A stretch of 62,763 nt of DNA, from positions 1 through 62,763 of the forward strand of contig FR883413.1 of assembly GCA_000435835.1 (NCBI GenBank). Direction: 5' to 3'. Within the stretch, counting starts at the first letter, position 1. Each line of letters opens with the position of its first letter. Origin of the DNA: Clostridium sp. CAG:221. GTDB taxonomy: Bacteria; Bacillota; Clostridia; Clostridiales; Clostridiaceae. This document shows, one piece after another, positions 16,022-25,019 of this stretch. The notes below the pieces were generated by a model that was given only the letters and a program-made list of their open reading frames with translations, did not search any database and was not told the DNA's origin. The position numbers and the translations under genes are program-made.

Positions 16022-17789
16022 TCAGAACTCCTCCTTTGCTGATTAATTCGTCTATAGCAGCTTTAACTTCCGCAGCTATTTCATCAGTTCTATTTATGTC
16101 TTTTTCTTCTATATATTTTGCTCTAGCAACTTTATCTCTAACTTCTAAGTTTAAGATATCATTTAAATATACACCTGCTTCAAGAGCTCTTTCTGCTTCT
16201 TTCTTGAAAAGAATTACTAACTTAAGCATTCTATATTGCTTTTCAAGTGAAGTATAAGTATCTACTTCATGGAAACTGTTTTGTTGTAAGTAATCTTCTC
16301 TAATAGATTTAGCAACTTCAAGTTTTAATCTATCTTGAGCTGATAAGGCATCAATACCAATTAATCTTACGATTTCTTCTAAGCTTGCTTCTTCTTGTAA
16401 TAAAGCCATAGCTTCCATTCTTAATTCTGACCAGTCTGGTGCAACTTCTCTATTGAAGTAAGCATCAACTGTATCTGCATATAATGAATATGAAGATAAC
16501 CAGTTTATTGCTGGGAAGTGTCTCTTATATGCAAGTTGAGCATCTAATCCCCAGAATACTTTTACTATTCTTAATGTTGATTGAGTAACTGGCTCAGATA
16601 TATCTCCACCTGGAGGAGAAACGGCACCGATAGCTGTAACAGCTCCTTCTCTACCATCTTTACCTAAACAGATAACTCTACCAGCTCTTTCATAGTATTC
16701 AGCAAGTCTTGATCCTAAGTATGCTGGATATCCTTCATCACCTGGCATTTCTTCAAGTCTACCAGACATTTCTCTAAGTGCTTCTGCCCATCTTGAAGTT
16801 GAGTCAGCCATAATTGATACTGAGTAACCCATATCTCTGAAGTATTCAGCAATTGTTATACCAGTGTAAATTGATGCTTCTCTGGCAGCAACTGGCATGT
16901 TAGATGTATTTGCAATAAGAACTGTTCTCTTCATCAAACTTTGACCAGTTTTAGGGTCAATTAGTTCTGGGAATTCATTAAGAACATCTGTCATTTCGTT
17001 TCCACGTTCTCCACATCCAACGTAAACAACTATTTCAGCATCTCCCCATTTAGCAATTTGATGCTGAGTTACTGTCTTACCAGCTCCGAAAGGTCCTGGT
17101 ACTGCAGCCGCTCCCCCTTTAGTTACAGGGAAGAATGTATCTATAACTCTTTGACCTGTAGTCATTGGAGCATCTGGCTTTAATTTTGTTGCATAAGGTC
17201 TACCTTTTCTTGCAGGCCATTTTTGCATTAATGATAGTTCTCTATCACCTTTAGCTGTTTCAACAACACATACAGTACTGTCAACTGTGAAGTCTCCGCC
17301 TTTTATTGATTTAACCTTACCACTTACTCCGTAAGGTACCATTATTTTATGTAATACTACAGCAGTTTCTTGAACTGTACCTATTACATCACCTGCTTCT
17401 ACTTCATCGCCTTCTTTTACAGTAGGAACAAATGTCCAAACTTTTTCTCTATCTAATGCATTAACTGCTATACCTCTTACTAGGAAAGGAGACTTAGCTG
17501 CTCTTTCAAAAGCATCTAAAGGTCTTTGTATTCCATCAAACATTGATTCTATTAATCCAGGTCCAAGCTCTAAGCTTAAAGGTTCTCCTGTTGTTATAAC
17601 TGGATCTCCTGTTCCGATACCTGTTGTTTCTTCGTAAACTTGGATAGATGCCTTATCTCCTCTCATTTCGATGATTTCACCGATAAGCTTCTTTTCTCCA
17701 ACCTTAACTACGTCATATATATTAGCTTCTTCCATTCCTTCAGCTACAACTAAAGGTCCAGAAACTTTAATAATTCTTCCGGTCTTCAC
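16014..17789 (-). CDS. ntpA: V-type ATPase catalytic subunit A, 591 aa
   Basis: Subunit A hydrolyses or makes ATP. Walker A (GPFGAGKTV) lies near residue 232, and the catalytic region around GCGERGNEM near 257 holds the key Glu. MADSTSRWAEALRE is the family signature. The insertion of about 90 residues between the N-terminal barrel and the nucleotide domain that marks A subunits is present. The start is GTG, preceded by TTGGAG. Position after F and before B is typical of clostridial operons. Confidence 0.95.
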   Translation of the reverse strand: MKTGRIIKVSGPLVVAEGMEEANIYDVVKVGEKKLIGEIIEMRGDKASIQVYEETTGIGTGDPVITTGEPLSLELGPGLIESMFDGIQRPLDAFERAAKSPFLVRGIAVNALDREKVWTFVPTVKEGDEVEAGDVIGTVQETAVVLHKIMVPYGVSGKVKSIKGGDFTVDSTVCVVETAKGDRELSLMQKWPARKGRPYATKLKPDAPMTTGQRVIDTFFPVTKGGAAAVPGPFGAGKTVTQHQIAKWGDAEIVVYVGCGERGNEMTDVLNEFPELIDPKTGQSLMKRTVLIANTSNMPVAAREASIYTGITIAEYFRDMGYSVSIMADSTSRWAEALREMSGRLEEMPGDEGYPAYLGSRLAEYYERAGRVICLGKDGREGAVTAIGAVSPPGGDISEPVTQSTLRIVKVFWGLDAQLAYKRHFPAINWLSSYSLYADTVDAYFNREVAPDWSELRMEAMALLQEEASLEEIVRLIGIDALSAQDRLKLEVAKSIREDYLQQNSFHEVDTYTSLEKQYRMLKLVILFKKEAERALEAGVYLNDILNLEVRDKVARAKYIEEKDINRTDEIAAEVKAAIDELISKGGVLNA

Positions 17790-17806
17790 TTCTCCAACCT
17801 ACCTTC

Positions 17807-18118
17807 CTATAAAATATTCATACCTACAGCTTTTTCCACACTATCACTAATTCTCTTAGAACCTATATTTAAAGTTCCTTGATTACTTGGAATTAATATT
17901 ACAGCAGGAAGCAATTGATTGTTATAACGTTCAATAGTTTCTTCTATTGTTACAGCTACGTGTTCTGTAACAAATATAACTGCATAATCATTCATAGCCA
18001 TCTTATCTACTGCTCTTCTTGCTTCATCTGCTCCAACTACTGGTGCAACATCTACGCCAAGTGCTTTGAAAGCTAAAACTGAGTCCTTATCTCCAACAAC
18101 TCCAATTTTCTTATACAT
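17807..18118 (-). CDS. ntpF: V-type ATPase subunit F, 103 aa
   Basis: This small central-stalk subunit binds D. The KIGVVGDKDSVLAF opening and PAVILIPSNQGTLNIG segment match the family. I place the start at the ATG (MYKKIG) by comparison with known F subunits. An upstream in-frame GTG at 18127 is possible, and neither has ideal ribosome-site spacing. The gene overlaps the end of ntpC, so translation is probably coupled. In Enterococcus nomenclature the equivalent is called NtpG. Confidence 0.9.
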   Translation of the reverse strand: MYKKIGVVGDKDSVLAFKALGVDVAPVVGADEARRAVDKMAMNDYAVIFVTEHVAVTIEETIERYNNQLLPAVILIPSNQGTLNIGSKRISDSVEKAVGMNIL

Positions 18119-19112
18119 AACTATCACGCAGCCTTTCTCTAATTACTTCCTCAGCAACATTATTAAGCTTGCCAACCATTATAATTCTAATTAATTTAAT
18201 TTCTGTTTCCTTTGCATATATATAAGAAAGAATTCTTTCTGGTCCAAAGGTAACAAATTTTGAATCCTTCATTAGCGCCATTATATAATTATCGCTTAAT
18301 TTTTCTAATAGGTTTGCTGAATTTGTAGCTATATAACCTTCTAATCCTTCTCTTACTACCTCTGAGTAAACTGAAAAACTTAGCTTAGAAATAATATTTT
18401 CTGGTGATTCATTGATTATTGATACTAATGTATCTTTATCTATGTATCCACCTGGAACAATAACTTCTTGAGCAAATTCACGTCCTTTACCTTGCTTCTT
18501 AATTCTTAGTAAAGTCTTGATATTTGTTGAATCAATCATTGCATTTATTATTTTATCAGTAAAACTGTAGTTTAATGATTTTCTTATTTGAACTAATTCT
18601 TCAAACATAAACTTATCTACAATTATATCGATTCTTTGTGGATCTTTTGTTGCCTCAAAATCTTCAACTGCTGCCATAACAGCCTTACCTATATTTCCTC
18701 TTAAATCACCAAAACTATCTGAGTCAATCTTTCTTTTTATTTCATTGACATCATCTTTTCCTAAGTGAATTAGAAGATTAGAAAAATCTTTTCCTAAGAA
18801 TTTACCTTTTAAAAGCACCTTTACATTATGGTAAATATATTTTGTACTAAATAAATTTACAATGTCTTTTACTGGACATAATTCATATACCAGATTATAA
18901 ACTCTTTGTAATTCAGCACTTAACATTTCCTCATAATCACTTGCTCTTTTTACATTCCCCATAACATTTGCATACTCAGTTTCACTAAGTATTTTTATAA
19001 CATCATCTGCATCTGGAGCTTCTATCATTCTTTCAATTTTGGCCTTATCAAGGAGTCTTGTTTCTAATACCCATATTCTTGAAAGAGCTTGGGTAAATTG
19101 CATTAAATCCAT
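18111..19112 (-). CDS. ntpC: V-type ATPase subunit C, 333 aa
   Basis: Subunit C (d-type, AtpC) is the funnel that joins the central stalk to the membrane c-ring. The protein is helical, with the expected tripartite internal similarity and length. It has no membrane segment. The start is ATG with AAGGAGG. It is positioned between E and F in the operon. Confidence 0.9.
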   Translation of the reverse strand: MDLMQFTQALSRIWVLETRLLDKAKIERMIEAPDADDVIKILSETEYANVMGNVKRASDYEEMLSAELQRVYNLVYELCPVKDIVNLFSTKYIYHNVKVLLKGKFLGKDFSNLLIHLGKDDVNEIKRKIDSDSFGDLRGNIGKAVMAAVEDFEATKDPQRIDIIVDKFMFEELVQIRKSLNYSFTDKIINAMIDSTNIKTLLRIKKQGKGREFAQEVIVPGGYIDKDTLVSIINESPENIISKLSFSVYSEVVREGLEGYIATNSANLLEKLSDNYIMALMKDSKFVTFGPERILSYIYAKETEIKLIRIIMVGKLNNVAEEVIRERLRDSYV

Positions 19113-19123
19113 AACTTACCTCC

Positions 19124-19720
19124 TTAATTAAATAACACCTGCGCAACTTCAAATTCTAATTCATCTTTTAATGAATCAACAAGAGCTTCAAAAGTATTAT
19201 TAACTTCTACGCCACCTTTTTCTAAAACGAAACCACCTCTAAATGATCCAACAGTTTCACTTATTTTGATTTCACCTTTAAGTCCTTTTGCTTTTAATTC
19301 TGTATTAATTTGCTCAACGACTTCTTTTGATACTATTTTTTGACCATCGTTATTTAAGATTAATGATTCATCACCATCTATATCTAATGATAAAATAGAA
19401 TCTTTTATAAATTTAACAAATTCTCTATCATTTAATTTACATAATTTTTCTACACTCTTAGAGAATACTTCTTCAATTACTTCTTGCTTAGCAGCTAATT
19501 TTTCATTTCTTGCTTTAAGCTTAGCACCTGAAATTACTCTTTCTCTTTTAGATTTAGCTTCAATTTCAGCTTTTTCTAAAATTTCTGTTTCAAGTTCTTT
19601 GGCAGAAGCAACTTTTTTAGAAAGAATCTTATTTTTTTCTTCTTCAGCAGCAGCTAAAATACTTTCCTTTCTTCCTTCAGCATCCCTTAAGATTTTTGAA
19701 GTAATATTATTTACTGACAT
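19124..19720 (-). CDS. ntpE: V-type ATPase subunit E, 198 aa
   Basis: Subunit E pairs with the small G/H subunit to form the peripheral stalk. Residues 1-95 are a long charged, Ala/Glu/Lys-rich helix. The C-terminal globular part includes VSKEVVEQINTEL and GSFRGGFVLEKGGVEVNNTFEALVD-type sequence typical of E subunits. The start is ATG with TTGGAGAT. Spacing to ntpK is 17 nt. Confidence 0.92.
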   Translation of the reverse strand: MSVNNITSKILRDAEGRKESILAAAEEEKNKILSKKVASAKELETEILEKAEIEAKSKRERVISGAKLKARNEKLAAKQEVIEEVFSKSVEKLCKLNDREFVKFIKDSILSLDIDGDESLILNNDGQKIVSKEVVEQINTELKAKGLKGEIKISETVGSFRGGFVLEKGGVEVNNTFEALVDSLKDELEFEVAQVLFN

Positions 19721-19737
19721 ATCCTATATCTCCAATC

Positions 19738-20226
19738 TTATATCATGTTAACTAACATGAATGATATAACGAATCCTAATAATGCATAAGTTTCAACCAT
19801 AGCTGAAAGTATAATTCCTTTTGTGTTATGTTCTGGCTTCTTAGCTAATATTTGAATACCTGCAGCAGCAACTCTACCTTGAGCAATACCTGAGAATAAA
19901 CCTGCTATAGCAACTGGTAAACATGCACCGATTAATACTAATCCAGTAGCTAAATCCATTCCTGGAGCAAGCTTAGTGTAAGCAACGAAACCAATAACGA
20001 AACCATATAAACCTTGAGTACCTGGTAATAATTCTAATACTAACGCCTTACCGAACTTTTCTGGTTCTTCTGTAACTAATCCTGAAGCGGCTTCCCCAAC
20101 TAAACCAACACCTTTAGCTGAACCTATACCTGCTAAACCAACTGCTAAAGCAACACCAATTGCTCCAAATATCATTCCACCATCGTTATTCATAAAAAAT
20201 TCTATCCAAGTTTGTACAAATTCCAT
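19738..20226 (-). CDS. ntpK: V-type ATPase c-ring subunit K, probably Na+-binding, 162 aa
   Basis: This duplicated proteolipid has four membrane helices and one ion site per protein. The residues that bind Na+ in Enterococcus hirae NtpK (Leu61, Thr64, Gln65, Gln110, Glu139) align with Leu67, Thr70, Gln71, Gln116 and Glu145 here, in the motifs LPGTQG, AQGR and METYA. I infer a Na+-coupled enzyme. Direction (ATP-driven pumping or synthesis) cannot be read from sequence. The start is ATG with AGGAGG. Confidence 0.95.
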   Translation of the reverse strand: MEFVQTWIEFFMNNDGGMIFGAIGVALAVGLAGIGSAKGVGLVGEAASGLVTEEPEKFGKALVLELLPGTQGLYGFVIGFVAYTKLAPGMDLATGLVLIGACLPVAIAGLFSGIAQGRVAAAGIQILAKKPEHNTKGIILSAMVETYALLGFVISFMLVNMI

Positions 20227-20238
20227 TTTAATTTCCTC

Positions 20239-22191
20239 CTAATTTTCCTTTAAATTCATATATTTTTCTGATACTGTAAATGGCTCAAATTGTTTTCCGC
20301 CACCTTCGTAGAATTTACCAAAGTATTCTACATATTGTAATCTTGCTGTATGAACATAAGCTCCAAGTAAACTTAATCCTAAGTTAAATATGTGTATTAA
20401 AACAAATAGTAATGGTATAACTACTATAGCGTACCATCCACTCATTTGAGTAATAAGCATATTGAAAGCTGATGCTATACATCCACCTGATAATCCAAGT
20501 GCCATAAGTCTTGAATAAGAAACTAAGTCTCCTACATATCCTGTAATGTTATATAAGTTATATAACCCTTGACCTATTTGCGCACCTTTACTCTTTTCAT
20601 TTCTACCACCAGAGTAAATTATTAAAAGTGCACCAATAACCATACCAGCTATTGCAATGTATTTAACTACTGTTGGCCACCCTAAAAGTATACAACCAGC
20701 AAAAATACCTATTGAAACAAGCTCTATTATCCAAGAACCTACATCAACAATGGCATCAAATGATTTACCCATTTTGCAAAGGTATGAGAACTTAATTATA
20801 AGTCCAGCAAATATTTGAACAACACCAAATACAATTGATATTGCTAATATTGTAACAACATCTCTTGTTGGAACTAAAAGTCCTGGTATTGGTAAAATAT
20901 CACCAAAATATGAACCATAAATCATACCAAATATAATTGTAGGTATACTTACAAATAAACCAAATCTTAAGAAATCTGCTGTTTCTTTTTTTAGTTTTAA
21001 TGATTTAAGTGCTAATAAACATATTAATAACATTGTTAATCCATATCCTGCATCAGCAACCATCATACCAAAGAATACAAGGTAGAATGGTGTTAAAAAC
21101 GGAGTTGGATCCCACTCATCATATCTAGGTGTACTATACATTGATGTAACAGATTCAAAAGCAGATACTAGTTTACTATTTCTAAGCTTTACTGGTACCT
21201 CTTCAACTTCATCTTCCTTAACATCTTCAAATGTCATATAGTAATCTTCACCTGTAACTTCTTTACAAATTGCACTTAAAGCATTATTGTCTTCACAAGC
21301 ACACCATCCTTGAATAGTAACAGTGCTGTTTGTTCTTAAGAAGTTTGTTGATGCTTTTTCTCTAGATACTTTATTGAAGTAATAATCATAAACTAGTTGC
21401 ATTATCTTCATATCTTCTTCATAAGAAGCCAGTTCTTCCTTCATTAAAAATATCTTTGTCTTTATGTCCTCAATCTTGGCAGATAAATCCATTATTGTTT
21501 TTTGAGGAACATCTTTGTAGTCAGTCTTAAATGCACTGAAACCATAATTTCTAATTAAACTTAAAGTTTCATCTGCTTTAGAGCCATCAACTAATATAAG
21601 TACATTAGTATCATTACTGTTTCTTGAAACAACTTCTACATAAGCATCTTTTAAAGCAGAGCTTAGCTCTTCTTCATATTGTTTTGCAATACTACCTATG
21701 AAATAAGCTGTTTTGTTTAACTCATCTAGATTTTCAAAGGAACAGTCTAGCGATTCCCAAGGTTTTAATATGTCAATTTCACCTTGAAGTTTAACTATTG
21801 AATTTTCAAAATCATGTAATTGTTCTTCTTTTTCTTTTACTTTTTCGTAAATAGCAGGCCAATTTGATTTTTCAACCAATTCTTCTAATTCCTCTACAGA
21901 TAAGCTTTGCCTATCATCTTGTATTGATTGTAATAAAGACTTTTTAGGCATATAGCCATTCAGAAAATCTAGAGATGATTTAGCTTTTGATAAATTTTCT
22001 TCATACTCTGAACTATTTGAATCCACTTCATCTTTTGAAAGTTCTTTTAAAACTTCATTTTTTTCAAGTTTTTCTTCATCTTGAAGATTGATAAACTCAA
22101 CCTTAGAAAATCCTTGTAACTTACGAAGAAGCTCTTTTTTGTGAGATTCAAAAGTAACCAAAGTGAATTTGTTCATCTTAACTATTGCCAT
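20239..22191 (-). CDS. ntpI: V-type ATPase subunit I (a-type), 650 aa
   Basis: Subunit I is the membrane stator that carries ions to and from the c-ring. The N-terminal ~350 residues are cytoplasmic with coiled coils. The C-terminal ~300 hold seven or eight membrane helices. The YSRLMALGL motif contains Arg561, the position of the essential arginine in yeast Vph1 (YLRLWALSL). The start overlaps the preceding G/H gene by 14 nt. Confidence 0.94.
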   Translation of the reverse strand: MAIVKMNKFTLVTFESHKKELLRKLQGFSKVEFINLQDEEKLEKNEVLKELSKDEVDSNSSEYEENLSKAKSSLDFLNGYMPKKSLLQSIQDDRQSLSVEELEELVEKSNWPAIYEKVKEKEEQLHDFENSIVKLQGEIDILKPWESLDCSFENLDELNKTAYFIGSIAKQYEEELSSALKDAYVEVVSRNSNDTNVLILVDGSKADETLSLIRNYGFSAFKTDYKDVPQKTIMDLSAKIEDIKTKIFLMKEELASYEEDMKIMQLVYDYYFNKVSREKASTNFLRTNSTVTIQGWCACEDNNALSAICKEVTGEDYYMTFEDVKEDEVEEVPVKLRNSKLVSAFESVTSMYSTPRYDEWDPTPFLTPFYLVFFGMMVADAGYGLTMLLICLLALKSLKLKKETADFLRFGLFVSIPTIIFGMIYGSYFGDILPIPGLLVPTRDVVTILAISIVFGVVQIFAGLIIKFSYLCKMGKSFDAIVDVGSWIIELVSIGIFAGCILLGWPTVVKYIAIAGMVIGALLIIYSGGRNEKSKGAQIGQGLYNLYNITGYVGDLVSYSRLMALGLSGGCIASAFNMLITQMSGWYAIVVIPLLFVLIHIFNLGLSLLGAYVHTARLQYVEYFGKFYEGGGKQFEPFTVSEKYMNLKEN

Positions 22192-22504
22192 GAATCTTCA
22201 CTATCCTCTCAACAACTATATTAATAGCATTTTCTTTTAATGTAGGTGATAAATTTCTTATACTTTCTTTTTCTTTCTCACCGTTTTCTAAAATAGGCTT
22301 TGCTTCAACATTTCCAGCTTCTACAGCTTCTCCTATTAATTTATCAGCTTTTGCTCTAGCTTCTTTTACAATAGTATTATATTGTTCTTCTGCTTCACTA
22401 TTGGCCTTTAAAATTAATTCCTTAGCTGCTTTATTAGCTTCAGTTATCATATTTTCAGCTTGTAGTTCTGCTTTTTTAATTTCATTAATTGCCTGTAATG
22501 CCAA
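22178..22504 (-). CDS. V-type ATPase subunit G/H (peripheral stalk), 108 aa
   Basis: A single long amphipathic helix rich in Ala, Glu and Lys covers most of the protein, matching the small peripheral-stalk subunit that dimerises with E. It is the first gene of the operon. The start is TTG with AGGTGG 7 nt upstream. No ATG is suitably placed. Confidence 0.88.
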   Translation of the reverse strand: MALQAINEIKKAELQAENMITEANKAAKELILKANSEAEEQYNTIVKEARAKADKLIGEAVEAGNVEAKPILENGEKEKESIRNLSPTLKENAINIVVERIVKIHGNS

Positions 22505-22606
22505 AATCTCACCACCTTTTCTCGTATTATATAATCAATGATAATATAAAGATTAATATATTTCATGGTAAAGTTAATACTTTATATAGTATTGATTACT
22601 ATTTTA

Positions 22607-22634
22607 ATTATACACAATTTCATGTTTTTATCAA
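22607..22634 (-). promoter_or_regulatory. Promoter of the V-ATPase operon
   Basis: TTGATA (22629-22634), 16-nt spacer and TATAAT (22607-22612) on the minus strand. A leader of about 100 nt separates it from the first gene. Confidence 0.7.
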
Positions 22635-22732
22635 CTTATTTTTGTGATTTTTCTTGAAAAAGTTCACTTGTTCATTTTTATCTATGGATTTTATGGATTT
22701 ATTTATACTACTTTTTTCTTTTATTAAGTTAG

Positions 22733-24394
22733 CTAAATGAATATTTCCACTACATTTTCCTCATATCCAAAAAGCATATAAGTATCCTTTTCTTCTATTT
22801 CTCCACTTTGAATAAATTTATTTATATTTATGCAGAACTTCTCAACATAGTAATCTCTAAAGGAATATTCACCTCTATATTTTTCCTTGATTTTTTCTTC
22901 TTCCTCTTTGGCAATTTTGCTCACTAAGAATTCAGGCATACCTCTTCTCTTATTTGAGTTTAAATAATCATATCTTATTATATCTCGTAAGATATGATTA
23001 TCTTCTTTAATAATTTTACTATTAAAATCTAAAAATACTTTATAATATTCGTTATTCCCTATATTTCTATTAAAATACCCCTTTTCATCAAAGAATCTGC
23101 TTAAAGAGTAAAACATTTCAAAAGGAGTATTAAACTTAGGTTCAAAATATTTTATTATATTATCAAACTTCTGAGAGTTATAATATTTATCTACCATATG
23201 TTCTACTTTCTTAAGTAAATTAAGTTCATCATATGAAATATCCTTTGTGCTTAATATTTCATATGGAGGATATGGTGAATACTTCATTTCATATTCATGG
23301 GCTTCCTCTCTCATAGATGATCCTCTTAATAACTTTAAAAATCCTAGTTGAATTTCTTCTGGCCTAATAGAGTAAACATCATTAAACGACTTTTTGAAAG
23401 ACTTTAAATCTTCCCCTGGAAGTCCTGCAATTAAATCAAGATGTTGTTTTATATTTCTGATAGACATAAGCTCTTCAACTTTTTCTTTAATATCACTAAA
23501 ATTAACAAATCTATTAATTCTAAATAAAACATCATCATTGGTAGTCTGAACACCCACTTCAAACTGGAATCTATCCTTTGGCGCTTTACGTAATAATTCT
23601 ATCTCTTGAGGTTTTAAAATATCTGCTGAAATTTCAAAATGGAATTTTGTATCAGTATCGGCATTTATTAAAAACTCCCATATAGCCATAGAAAATTTAT
23701 AATTGCAATTAAAAGTCCTATCAACAAATTTAACTAATCTTACTTTCTTATCTATAAAATACTGCAGTTCTCTTTTCACTCTTTCAATATTTAGAAATCT
23801 TACTCCATGTGTTGTGGATGATAGACAATATTTACAATTAAAAGGACATCCTCTTGATGCTTCATAATAAACTATCTTATTATCTAAATTTTCATCTTCA
23901 TCATAAGGAAAGACTATTTCATCCATATTCATTAAAGGCCTCTTACCATTAATAAAAATTTCATTATCTTTCTTATAATAAAGCCCCCTTATCTCTTCTA
24001 TAGACTTCATACCAAGCTTATATTCCACAAATTCTTTATACGTCTTTTCGCCTTCTCCTTCAATTATGTACTCTCCTGGAAGCTCCTTTAAGATGTTCAT
24101 ACTATCATAAGAAACTTCAGGGCCACCATAAAGAATCTCAATACTTTCATCTACAGCTTTAATTAAATAAGAAAGTCTTGTAACTACTTCTATATTCCAT
24201 ATGTAAGTAGAAAAAGCCACAACTTGAGGCTTTTCCTTAATTATTTCTTCTAATATCCTCTCATCTCTATCATTAATAGAAAACTCTCTAATTATACATT
24301 CATAATCTAATCTTTCTGTAAATTTTTTTAAATACCTTACTGCTAAATTGCTGTGAATGTATTTTGAGTTAATTGCCGTAAGTAAAATTTTCAT
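22733..24394 (-). CDS. B12-binding-domain radical SAM protein with DUF4080, 553 aa
   Basis: The order is an N-terminal Rossmann-like cobalamin-binding-type domain (about 1-140), a radical SAM barrel with CPFNCKYC (Cx3Cx2C, about residue 184) that holds the 4Fe-4S cluster, and a C-terminal DUF4080-type region. Related proteins are often annotated as methyltransferases or anaerobic magnesium-protoporphyrin cyclase-like, but the substrate of this group is unknown. The canonical cobalt-binding DxHxxG is absent, so cobalamin may be bound differently or not at all. ATG start with AAAGG. A methyltransferase-like gene lies 21 nt upstream on the same strand. Confidence 0.85.
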   Translation of the reverse strand: MKILLTAINSKYIHSNLAVRYLKKFTERLDYECIIREFSINDRDERILEEIIKEKPQVVAFSTYIWNIEVVTRLSYLIKAVDESIEILYGGPEVSYDSMNILKELPGEYIIEGEGEKTYKEFVEYKLGMKSIEEIRGLYYKKDNEIFINGKRPLMNMDEIVFPYDEDENLDNKIVYYEASRGCPFNCKYCLSSTTHGVRFLNIERVKRELQYFIDKKVRLVKFVDRTFNCNYKFSMAIWEFLINADTDTKFHFEISADILKPQEIELLRKAPKDRFQFEVGVQTTNDDVLFRINRFVNFSDIKEKVEELMSIRNIKQHLDLIAGLPGEDLKSFKKSFNDVYSIRPEEIQLGFLKLLRGSSMREEAHEYEMKYSPYPPYEILSTKDISYDELNLLKKVEHMVDKYYNSQKFDNIIKYFEPKFNTPFEMFYSLSRFFDEKGYFNRNIGNNEYYKVFLDFNSKIIKEDNHILRDIIRYDYLNSNKRRGMPEFLVSKIAKEEEEKIKEKYRGEYSFRDYYVEKFCININKFIQSGEIEEKDTYMLFGYEENVVEIFI

Positions 24395-24415
24395 TGTTTA
24401 TCCCAACCTTTTTCA

Positions 24416-24910
24416 TTATTTTTTTCTTGCTTTAATATAATAAATATCTTCCCATACCTTTTCTTCCTGAATACAAAACTGTTCTGTTAGAATCTTTCTT
24501 GTCTCTTCAATACCAGATGAAGTCATTGGATTTAAATTCTTAAACTGAAACTCTTTAATCTTTTCTGATGGAAGAATTACTCTTATCTTATTATTAAATA
24601 ACTTTCCTATTTCCTTATTAATATCCCATATATAAATACTTCCTCCAGTTTTTATACTTCTACTTATCTTCTGAAGCAACCTTTCTCTTTGAGAATCTCC
24701 CCAGATATTACTTAGAGCAAAGAAAATAGTACAGTTATCATAGCTTCTTTCTTTAAGCACTTCCGAATTTTCCTCTTCAATATAATCTACTGAAACTTCG
24801 TCATCAATATCTTTTGCTATATTATATATGACTCCAAAGCTTTCACCTACATCTAGAACATCCCCCCTTATATTAATATGGCTTAAATTCAATACTATAG
24901 TTTTTCCCAT
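24416..24910 (-). CDS. Class I methyltransferase-like protein, 164 aa
   Basis: A glycine-rich motif-I-like stretch (VLDVGESFGVIYNIA, near residue 17), an acidic residue at the end of the next strand (SVDYIEEE) and a hydrophobic motif-IV-like strand (TIFFALSNIWGD) suggest a shortened SAM-dependent methyltransferase fold. The usual GxGxG is degenerate, so activity is uncertain. I use the ATG at 24910 because AAGGGGGATAAT precedes it. The longer reading adds nine residues without a ribosome site. It is probably cotranscribed with the radical SAM gene. Confidence 0.7.
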   Translation of the reverse strand: MGKTIVLNLSHINIRGDVLDVGESFGVIYNIAKDIDDEVSVDYIEEENSEVLKERSYDNCTIFFALSNIWGDSQRERLLQKISRSIKTGGSIYIWDINKEIGKLFNNKIRVILPSEKIKEFQFKNLNPMTSSGIEETRKILTEQFCIQEEKVWEDIYYIKARKK

Positions 24911-25019
24911 ATTATCCCCCTTTATTACACTTAACATTTTACTATTTTTTTACTACTTTATAAATATATTATGTTTACCTGCCGTTGAATATATTTTTTC
25001 ATTATTTATCTTTGCTATT

